A DNA stretch of 6,324 bases from Clostridium sp. Lineage in GTDB: Bacteria; Bacillota; Clostridia; Clostridiales; Clostridiaceae. The DNA lies in assembly GCA_012511315.1 (NCBI GenBank), contig JAAZGI010000441.1:1-6324 (forward strand). The letters are read 5' to 3'. Shown here piece by piece: positions 1 to 5,224 of this stretch. A model generated the notes under the pieces. The model did not search any database. It was given only the letters and a program-made list of their open reading frames with translations, and was not told the origin of the DNA. Numbering within the stretch: the stretch's first letter is position 1; each line of letters opens with the position of its first letter. The position numbers and the translations under genes are program-made.

Positions 1-9
1 ACATAAAGT

Positions 10-39
10 TTTACACTAGATTAGGAAGCAATTGATAAT
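10..39 (+). promoter_or_regulatory. Candidate distal sigma-A promoter for the 119-643 gene
   Basis: A TTTACA (10-15) lies 18 nt before GATAAT (34-39). Each hexamer matches the sigma-A consensus at five of six positions. Transcription would start near 46 and give a leader of about 70 nt. It was judged by eye only; AT-rich sequence gives such matches by chance. Confidence 0.4.
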
Positions 40-65
40 ACGTTCAAAAAGAATGGTCATCTTAA

Positions 66-92
66 TTGGTTTTTAAGCTTTAATGGTATACT
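66..92 (+). promoter_or_regulatory. Candidate proximal extended -10 promoter for the 119-643 gene
   Basis: TGGTATACT (84-92) is a TGn-extended -10 with a five of six match to TATAAT. A weak -35 (TTGGTT, 66-71) lies 15 nt upstream. The transcript would start near 99, just before the ribosome binding site. That would place the in-frame ATG at 83 upstream of the mRNA and so supports the GTG start at 119. Confidence 0.45.
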
Positions 93-104
93 GGATAATA
101 AAGT

Positions 105-112
105 GGGAGGTG
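105..112 (+). promoter_or_regulatory. Ribosome binding site that fixes the GTG start at 119
   Basis: GGGAGGTG lies 6 nt before GTG (119-121). The alternative in-frame ATG at 83 has no purine-rich Shine-Dalgarno sequence in front of it, so the downstream GTG is preferred. Confidence 0.8.
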
Positions 113-118
113 AAATCT

Positions 119-643
119 GTGAGTGATATTATTGATTTAAGTGAATTTAAAAATAAAGTACGCGACAAAGATGTCGATGAACTGGAAAATTATATTTATT
201 CTCTGTATTTTGAAGTGGCTGAAGGTAAGATGACTCTTGCTGACGTGAACCGAAAAATCAGTAAGTACGTTGAAGAAAACGGAATTTCCAATAGTAAATT
301 TATGGAGATTCAGAAAAAGCTAATTGCACGTTACGGCTATAATGCCGATGATTTAGAGGCACAGTTAATGCAAGGGTCTGGAATTCTTCTGCAAAACAAA
401 GGATTACTTGAAAAGTATGGGAAATCCATTGAAGAAATGACCGGTTACCGAAAGGAAATTCACAATGAACGAAATGATGTTGTTTTATTTTGTTCTGGCA
501 AAAAAGTGATTATTCTGAGTGAAAAAACCGTGGATTTAGAAGACACGGAGCTAGAGGAGTTTTTAGTTTCCTATAAGCGACAAGCTGGGGATGAAAAGCT
601 GGACATTGAACTAGGCGAGGGAATGAAAACTTTCCAATATTAA
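119..643 (+). CDS. Small cytoplasmic protein of unknown function, DUF3867-like
   Basis: This gene encodes 174 residues from a GTG start with a strong ribosome binding site. An in-frame ATG at 83 would add 12 residues but lacks such a site and overlaps a likely -10 element. There is no signal peptide, membrane segment or cysteine cluster (one Cys, residue 125), so the protein is probably cytoplasmic. Residues 1-75 are charged and predicted helical (DVDELENYIYSLYFEVAEGK, then KISKYVEENGIS and KFMEIQKKLIARYG). Residues 76-115 form a linker-like helical part. Residues 120-135 (VVLFCSGKKVIILSEK) look like a beta hairpin, followed by an acidic helix at 140-152. From memory, the N-terminal pattern resembles DUF3867, a clostridial family without an assigned function; this was not checked by a search. 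The gene has its own promoters and a terminator, so it seems monocistronic. No function can be given. Confidence 0.85.
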   Translation: MSDIIDLSEFKNKVRDKDVDELENYIYSLYFEVAEGKMTLADVNRKISKYVEENGISNSKFMEIQKKLIARYGYNADDLEAQLMQGSGILLQNKGLLEKYGKSIEEMTGYRKEIHNERNDVVLFCSGKKVIILSEKTVDLEDTELEEFLVSYKRQAGDEKLDIELGEGMKTFQY

Positions 644-653
644 AATGAATAGG

Positions 654-688
654 AAATGCCTCTACCAATTTAATTGGCAGAGGCATTT
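654..688. terminator. Bidirectional rho-independent terminator between convergent genes
   Basis: Arms 654-670 and 672-688 are complementary except for one A-C mismatch (664 with 678), around the central T671. The stem has the core AAATGCCTCT / AGAGGCATTT. The A-run on one side and T-run on the other make it usable in both directions. It lies 10 nt after the stop at 643 and 28 nt past the stop of the minus-strand gene, so it probably serves both. Confidence 0.8.
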
Positions 689-715
689 CAGCTTACTACT
701 TATTATTAAGTTGAC

Positions 716-1729
716 TTAAGGAGTATCTTTGTTTTTATCAATGAGTTGACCGCGATCTGGGATGGTCATGCCATGTTCATCCAAGGGGGTAAAGGGGCCA
801 ATGTAATGAGGCTCTTTTTTAGTTTGATCATAATAATTTTCGCTGCCCTCCATCTTTTTAACTTGGAATTCTGGTTCGTTCTCAACCCAAAAGGAAAAGT
901 CATCTGAAAAACTCAAGTCAGCCCTTGGTTGATGATCTTCAGGATAGATGGGTCTTAATTCTATTTGTTTAGCGAAAGGATTGAAGGTAGGTTTTGTATA
1001 GTAACCATGAATTCGTTGGTAATCAAGGTATATGGCCGAGGCAATTTTTGCACCATAGACAGGGTCACGTTCATCGACTTCAAACCGATACCAATCGTTA
1101 AGATCTTCAATACCGAACTCTTTGAGTTTTGGATACATCATTCGAGCTAAAGCTTCAGCATCAATGGCATCGTTTAATAAGATGGAGCTGGAGTGTTCTC
1201 TTAGCCAAGTATTGGCAAAGTCTTTTTCATGAACGACGAGAGGGAAGTCTCGTGTATAGCTTTTTAAATATTTTAAAGCTTCTTCAAGGCTTAGTTTAAT
1301 GGGTTTGTTTTTGACCCCTTCCTTCTTTAAAGGCAGAAACAAACTGTCCGTTAAATAGCCTTGTTCATATCGGACGGCTTGGATCGAGTACACATGGGAG
1401 TTGTAGGGATCGATGTCATCGGCATCAAAGTACAAAGCAATATAGCGAGGGAAGAGTGGTTCCACCAGTTCAGGAGACTTGACTTTGGCTCGAGCATTAA
1501 ACATGGGTCGTTCCATAAGCATGGTACGGTAACTGGTTCGCTCGCGATTGAGCCTAATTTTTAAAAAATCAAAGAATAGGATCACAAGTAATCCTACAAG
1601 GGTTATTTTAACAGCCGTTGATTGTTGGCTCGATTTACTGCTAAAACCTACTGTGATTAAAAGAAAAAGCATTACGATTAGCAGCGTCAGGCTGAAAAAA
1701 TATTTTTTAGTTAATAATTTACTGATCAT
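716..1729 (-). CDS. Two-helix membrane protein with a degenerate DnaQ-like exonuclease fold
   Basis: The 337-residue product starts at an ATG with AGGAGG 6 nt upstream. Two hydrophobic segments lie at residues about 11-29 and 40-56. Basic residues flank both outer ends (TKKY before, KIRLNRER after), so the long C-terminal part should be cytoplasmic. Residues about 95-240 follow the DEDDh (DnaQ/PolC epsilon-type) exonuclease pattern. The match runs through RYIALYFDADDIDP (usual FDxETTG), LVVHEKDFANTWL (usual VAHNxxFDxxFL), AIDAEALARMMYPKLKEFGIEDLNDW (usual vDTxxLaRxlyP, then LxxLa) and AKIASAIYLDYQRI (usual DAxaTaxif). The active-site acids are mostly changed: Exo I reads D102-A-D104, the Exo II Asp aligns with A172, and the Exo III HxxxxD aligns with D222-x4-A227. 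Residues 245-337 are a Pro/Asp-rich tail with no match I recognise. I infer a catalytically inactive nuclease fold, perhaps a nucleic-acid or protein binder at the membrane. The fold assignment is by eye; the gene call itself is firm. It is divergent from the penicillin-binding protein gene. Confidence 0.8.
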   Translation of the reverse strand: MISKLLTKKYFFSLTLLIVMLFLLITVGFSSKSSQQSTAVKITLVGLLVILFFDFLKIRLNRERTSYRTMLMERPMFNARAKVKSPELVEPLFPRYIALYFDADDIDPYNSHVYSIQAVRYEQGYLTDSLFLPLKKEGVKNKPIKLSLEEALKYLKSYTRDFPLVVHEKDFANTWLREHSSSILLNDAIDAEALARMMYPKLKEFGIEDLNDWYRFEVDERDPVYGAKIASAIYLDYQRIHGYYTKPTFNPFAKQIELRPIYPEDHQPRADLSFSDDFSFWVENEPEFQVKKMEGSENYYDQTKKEPHYIGPFTPLDEHGMTIPDRGQLIDKNKDTP

Positions 1730-1735
1730 TGAAAG

Positions 1736-1741
1736 CCTCCT
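1736..1741 (-). promoter_or_regulatory. Ribosome binding site of the minus-strand gene
   Basis: On the minus strand AGGAGG is followed by a 6-nt spacer and then ATG at 1729-1727. This consensus site supports the start chosen. Confidence 0.8.
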
Positions 1742-1761
1742 GAAGATTTATCACTTTATTC

Positions 1762-1790
1762 GTTATAGATCATGGTGTTGGAGCTCTTGA
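1762..1790 (-). promoter_or_regulatory. Candidate promoter for the minus-strand membrane protein
   Basis: On the minus strand TATAAC (1767-1762) is a five of six -10 match. A weak TCAAGA (1790-1785) lies at 17-nt spacing in the -35 position. It overlaps the candidate plus-strand -10 at 1791-1796 only at the edge, so the two divergent promoters could compete. Confidence 0.35.
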
Positions 1791-1796
1791 TATAAT
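1788..1796 (+). promoter_or_regulatory. Extended -10 promoter candidate for the penicillin-binding protein gene
   Basis: TGATATAAT is a perfect TGn-extended -10 element (TATAAT at 1791-1796). No good -35 is present at 16-18 nt, which is tolerated in extended -10 promoters. Transcription would begin near 1803, about 140 nt before the ATG at 1945. TACAAT at 1864-1869 is a second possible -10, but it lacks a recognisable -35. Confidence 0.45.
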
Positions 1797-1802
1797 GATT
1801 CA

Positions 1803-1944
1803 ACTTAGAGTCTCCAATGCTCAAGTTCATGAAAGACAGTGAGCAAAAAAGAACATTTTATTGTACAATGAAGGTTGAAATCAATGCTCCTATAAAAGGT
1901 CATTGAAATAATTATACACGCAAACAGCTAATAGGGTGAAAAAT
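1803..1944 (+). other. Putative structured 5' leader of the penicillin-binding protein mRNA
   Basis: No gene is seen here. TGCTCA (1818-1823) can pair with TGAGCA (1840-1845). TCAATG (1881-1886) can pair with CATTGA (1901-1906), with an inner CCT/AGG pairing around 1889-1899. The 8-mer CAATGCTC occurs twice (1815-1822 and 1882-1889). A third CAATG (1866-1870), inside the perfect palindrome ATTGTACAAT (1860-1869), could compete for the same CATTG. The ribosome binding site AGGGTG (1933-1938) ends 6 nt before ATG 1945. I recognise no known riboswitch or T-box element. Confidence 0.3.
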
Positions 1945-4900
1945 ATGAAAAAAATTAAAGTAAGAGACAAAATATTTAATCGTTATACAGCTCTATTCCT
2001 CATTATGATAGCGGTTATTGGACTAATCGGACGCACCTTATTTAACATTCAAATTGTTAGTGGGGAAGAATTTCAAAATAAGGCAGATGCTTATTCTATT
2101 AAAGATATCAATGAACCAGCACCGAGAGGAGAAATCCTTGATCGTTCTGGAGCAGTTTTAGCATCTAATTTATCATCCTATGACTTAATTTATAATGAAA
2201 CCAAAGAATCGTCCACACAGTTTTATGAAATCATGACCGAATTTTTCAAGTTGCTGGATAAGACAGGGGAAGAACTATATGATGTCTTTGAACTAAAAGT
2301 AGAATCTGAATTTTCTTTTGATTTTAATACATCCATTCAATCAGCCCATGATATTCGAGAAATTCGTTTCAAGAAGGACCGAAATATGGATACTTGGATT
2401 TTAAAATCGGGATACGGCCAAATGGTTGGAAAGTCCCAGGTCAAGGATTTATCCAAAGAAGAAGCTGACGAAATGAATAAAATGCTTTTGGCCGTTACAC
2501 CAGAAGAGACCTTTCATTACTTGGTCCGATACCACGGCATCTATAATATCTTAAATTTAGAGAAAGAAGAAGAGAAAGCTTTACTAGAAAAAACAGATGC
2601 TGAGATTACCGATGCGATTTTAAAAGAAATATCTTTAGACGATTTGCGTCGCTATCTATTAGTCAGAGACCAAGTTCGGATGAAAGTATTTCAATCCAAC
2701 AAATCAGTTCCTTTAGCCAAAAATATTTCCAAGCAAAATGCCTTTGTGTTTATGCAAAAGTCAAATATTCTAGCCGGGATTAATGTTCAGCTTAGTCCAA
2801 CACGAGTGTACCCCTATGGCAACTTAGCGGCTCATGTGATTGGATATATGTCTAATATTAGTGAATATAATAAAGATCACTATGAGTCGATGGGTTATGA
2901 TATCAATCAGGTTATGATTGGCGTTTATGGCTTTGAGAGTGCCTATGAACAAGATCTTCGAGGCAATAAGTCTGTATCTACAGTAAAAGTGGATAGCCAA
3001 GGACGGACCATTAGTGAATTATTCCGCTTAGAGGGCTACCCTGGTTCAACGATCCAATTATCCTTAGATAAGGATTTACAATATACAGCTCAGCAAGCTT
3101 TAAATGCGACCCTTGAAAACTTGCGCACCGACTTTGTCGATCATATGCAAGGAAAATCAAACAATGCGACACGGGGTGCTGTGGTGGTACTAGATGTCAA
3201 GACTGGCAAAGTCCTTGCCATGGCATCAAACCCAGATTTCGACCCCAATGTATTCGTTATGCCAGGAGCATTGACTCCTGAAATGTATACGGATTATTTT
3301 AATCCAAACTTGGAGGAATTTGGCGCAGAATTAATTAGTCGCTTGCCGATTCCAAATAAAACAGTGGATGATTTATTTCCAATCAATGAAGATGGTACTC
3401 GCAATGACTACTATGACAACTATCCGAAACCCTTCCTTAACTATGCCACCCAGGGATTATCCCCGGTAGGGTCTGTGTTTAAACCTTTTACCACACTAGC
3501 TGGCTTAGAAAATGGCGTGGTGGATCGGTCTACCATTTATGAGGATACTGGTGTTTATCAGCGTCCTGAACTAGGTGGCTATCGGGCCAGTAATAATAAT
3601 GAGTTAGCCTATGGTTTATTGGATATCACCGATGCCTTAAAACTCTCCTCCAACGTATTTTTCTTGGATATGGGCTATCAGTTGTATAATAAAGCGGGAG
3701 CAGATTCCATTGCCAAGACCGCTTGGAAATTAGGGCTGGGTTATGACCCAAAAGAAGGGCCTAGTTCCACCACAGGAATCGAAATTAACGAAAATATATT
3801 TGGTAACGTATTTAATCTGGAAAGTAGAAAACAAATTATCGGACGAGCAGCTTATGGTGATATGGTGAGCGTTTTAAAAGGCGGGAAAGCTCGTGATGGT
3901 AGTTCGTTTAAACCCTTAGATGTTTCTTTAAAAGATAGTGACTCGGAAAAAATTCGGCAGATCAAATTGGAAATGGATGAAGGTTTGCGCAAATACTGGG
4001 CAGATACACCAGCTGATGATCAGCGAACCATTGAAGAAAAGTTTAATGAAATCCGAGAAGTATTAGACTATAACCTGAATTATATTATCGATGAGTTACC
4101 GGCTGAAGAACAGGAGGGCATGGCGGATTCCTCCTACTTAGCCGATCAGGTGGCAGCGGTTTTAGTTTATGATCGTGGTAGAGAGTTAACAACACCCGTT
4201 AACGTGATGAATGCAACCATTGGACAGGGTGACGCAGAGCTCACCTTGCTTCAAATTGCCAATGCAGCAGCTACCCTTGCCAATGGTGGTACAAGATACC
4301 GAACCTCTTTAGTTGAGCGTATCTTGGATCCAGAAGGAAATGAAGTCAAGTCCATTGAGCCAGAAGTCTTGGAAGAACTGAATATTGATCCAGAGCATAT
4401 TTCTTTGATTCACGAAGGAATGCTCAAAGTGAATATGGAAGAAGGCGGTACAGCCTACCGATATATGGGAGACTTTCCCATAAAAACCGCGGGTAAAACA
4501 GGAACAGCTCAGTATAAAGAAAATAATATGGCAAACTTTGTGGGACGACACCAGTATGGTACCTACATGACCTTTGCACCTTATGAAGATCCAGAGATTG
4601 CCATTGCGGTCATTGGTTACGACTCTGTTTATGGGTCATATATGATTCCCGTGGCTCGGGCAATCTATGAAGAATATTTCGAAGATCGAATTGCAGAAGA
4701 AGCGCCTAATTATATTCGAAGCTTCGATTATCAATTAAAACCGGTGATGAACGTTGAACCGTCCCTTTTAAAGCTCAGTGAGCCCAATGAAGTGAACACA
4801 ACACCGGTTATGGATCAATATGTGCCTGGGGAACCCGTCCCAGCATATATGAATCAACCAATCAATACACGGACGGATGGAACGCCGTCAAATACTAAAA

Positions 4901-5022
4901 ATACAACTCAACCCAATCCAGAAGAAGAAGACCCGAACTTAAATCTGCCTGATGACCCAGATTCTGAAGAGGATCTTGAGGAAGATCTTGATGCAGATGA
5001 GGATGTTGGGGGCGGCGAATAA
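1945..5022 (+). CDS. Class B penicillin-binding protein, peptidoglycan D,D-transpeptidase (PBP2/SpoVD type)
   Basis: The 1025-residue product starts at ATG 1945 behind AGGGTG; the in-frame GTG at 1936 lies inside that ribosome binding site. A single membrane anchor (about 15-37) leaves the rest outside the cell. The dimerisation domain has RGEILDRSGAVLASN (61-75), RVYPYGNLAAHVIGY (287-301) and IGVYGFESAYEQDLRG (325-340). The transpeptidase domain (about 375-910) has the nucleophile S510 in SVFK, SSN (568-570) and KTGT (851-854), so the enzyme should be active in cross-linking stem peptides and be acylated by beta-lactams. It is much longer than the 600-750 residues usual for the family. Extra material lies at about 85-260, at about 435-500 before the Ser, at about 650-735 (charged, helical) between SSN and KTGT, and in a Pro/Thr/Asn-rich then acidic tail from about 940. 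It has no PASTA domain and no cysteine. It stands alone, not beside mreBCD, ftsL or spore genes, so an elongation (PBP2), division or sporulation (SpoVD) role cannot be fixed. It has its own promoter candidate and terminator. Confidence 0.95.
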   Translation: MKKIKVRDKIFNRYTALFLIMIAVIGLIGRTLFNIQIVSGEEFQNKADAYSIKDINEPAPRGEILDRSGAVLASNLSSYDLIYNETKESSTQFYEIMTEFFKLLDKTGEELYDVFELKVESEFSFDFNTSIQSAHDIREIRFKKDRNMDTWILKSGYGQMVGKSQVKDLSKEEADEMNKMLLAVTPEETFHYLVRYHGIYNILNLEKEEEKALLEKTDAEITDAILKEISLDDLRRYLLVRDQVRMKVFQSNKSVPLAKNISKQNAFVFMQKSNILAGINVQLSPTRVYPYGNLAAHVIGYMSNISEYNKDHYESMGYDINQVMIGVYGFESAYEQDLRGNKSVSTVKVDSQGRTISELFRLEGYPGSTIQLSLDKDLQYTAQQALNATLENLRTDFVDHMQGKSNNATRGAVVVLDVKTGKVLAMASNPDFDPNVFVMPGALTPEMYTDYFNPNLEEFGAELISRLPIPNKTVDDLFPINEDGTRNDYYDNYPKPFLNYATQGLSPVGSVFKPFTTLAGLENGVVDRSTIYEDTGVYQRPELGGYRASNNNELAYGLLDITDALKLSSNVFFLDMGYQLYNKAGADSIAKTAWKLGLGYDPKEGPSSTTGIEINENIFGNVFNLESRKQIIGRAAYGDMVSVLKGGKARDGSSFKPLDVSLKDSDSEKIRQIKLEMDEGLRKYWADTPADDQRTIEEKFNEIREVLDYNLNYIIDELPAEEQEGMADSSYLADQVAAVLVYDRGRELTTPVNVMNATIGQGDAELTLLQIANAAATLANGGTRYRTSLVERILDPEGNEVKSIEPEVLEELNIDPEHISLIHEGMLKVNMEEGGTAYRYMGDFPIKTAGKTGTAQYKENNMANFVGRHQYGTYMTFAPYEDPEIAIAVIGYDSVYGSYMIPVARAIYEEYFEDRIAEEAPNYIRSFDYQLKPVMNVEPSLLKLSEPNEVNTTPVMDQYVPGEPVPAYMNQPINTRTDGTPSNTKNTTQPNPEEEDPNLNLPDDPDSEEDLEEDLDADEDVGGGE

Positions 5023-5082
5023 CTCAGCTAGGACCTGCAAAGTTCAAGCTCTTTAATGAAAAACGAATTCTAGCAACGGATC

Positions 5083-5112
5083 CACTAGAAAGTGATTCAC
5101 TAAAAAGTGATG
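5083..5112 (+). repeat. Two tandem 15-nt repeats downstream of the PBP gene
   Basis: CACTAGAAAGTGATT (5083-5097) is followed directly by CACTAAAAAGTGATG (5098-5112). They differ at two positions. Each unit contains CACT and AGTG in inverted orientation, so each can fold as a small hairpin. The pair is enclosed by ATTCTAG (5067-5073) and CTAGAAT (5122-5128), which are complementary. Function is unknown. Confidence 0.5.
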
Positions 5113-5129
5113 ATTCATGGCCTAGAATG

Positions 5130-5164
5130 GTAAATAAGCAGTCAGATGATGGCTGCTTATTTAC
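5130..5164 (+). terminator. Hairpin terminator of the PBP gene
   Basis: GTAAATAAGCAG (5130-5141) and CTGCTTATTTAC (5153-5164) are perfectly complementary. The inner TCA/TGG pairs (one G-U) bring the stem to 15 bp, with the loop GATGA. The T-rich stretch lies in the 3' arm itself (TTATTTACT). It lies 107 nt after the PBP stop and separates that gene from the oxidoreductase. Confidence 0.7.
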
Positions 5165-5173
5165 TAAGTAAAA

Positions 5174-5192
5174 ATTGATAAGGGTTATCAAT
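5174..5192. promoter_or_regulatory. Perfect 8+8 inverted repeat, possible operator of the oxidoreductase gene
   Basis: ATTGATAA, GGG, TTATCAAT form a perfect inverted repeat 33 to 51 nt before the ATG at 5225. The arms recall Rex sites (clostridial type TTGTTAA-N4-TTAACAA) and FNR sites (TTGAT-N4-ATCAA). Its spacing (7+3+7, or 5+7+5) fits neither exactly. TTGATA (5175-5180) could also serve as a -35, in which case a bound repressor would block transcription; the matching -10 near 5198 is poor. Confidence 0.45.
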
Positions 5193-5208
5193 CACCCATT
5201 AACCAGAC

Positions 5209-5216
5209 AAGGAGGT
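5209..5216 (+). promoter_or_regulatory. Ribosome binding site of the oxidoreductase gene
   Basis: AAGGAGGT is a full-consensus Shine-Dalgarno sequence 8 nt before ATG 5225. It makes the start secure and suggests efficient translation. Confidence 0.85.
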
Positions 5217-5224
5217 TTGAATTT

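Noticed and set aside
706..719. Small inverted repeat TTAAGT-TG-ACTTAA at the end of the minus-strand gene
   Set aside because: It is short, AT-rich and overlaps the stop codon; the stronger hairpin at 654-688 already explains termination.
965..1150. Plus-strand open frame of 61 codons
   Set aside because: It lies fully inside the minus-strand membrane protein gene, has no ribosome binding site and has no recognisable protein features.
1361..1564. Plus-strand open frame of 67 codons
   Set aside because: It is antisense to the exonuclease-like domain, which has clear coding character; no ribosome binding site.
1548..1790. Plus-strand open frame of 80 codons
   Set aside because: It is antisense to the two transmembrane segments and the upstream region of the minus-strand gene; its sequence looks like a shadow.
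1936..1944. Upstream in-frame GTG start for the penicillin-binding protein
   Set aside because: The GTG is part of the AGGGTG ribosome binding site of the ATG at 1945, so it cannot be the start as well.
4309..4551. Minus-strand open frame of 80 codons
   Set aside because: It overlaps the conserved KTGT region of the penicillin-binding protein and has no ribosome binding site or family likeness.
5065..5087. GAATTC...GGATCCACTAG, reminiscent of a cloning vector polylinker
   Set aside because: The spacing and intervening bases do not match a common polylinker, and the flanking sequence reads on as native AT-rich intergenic DNA. Taken as chance.
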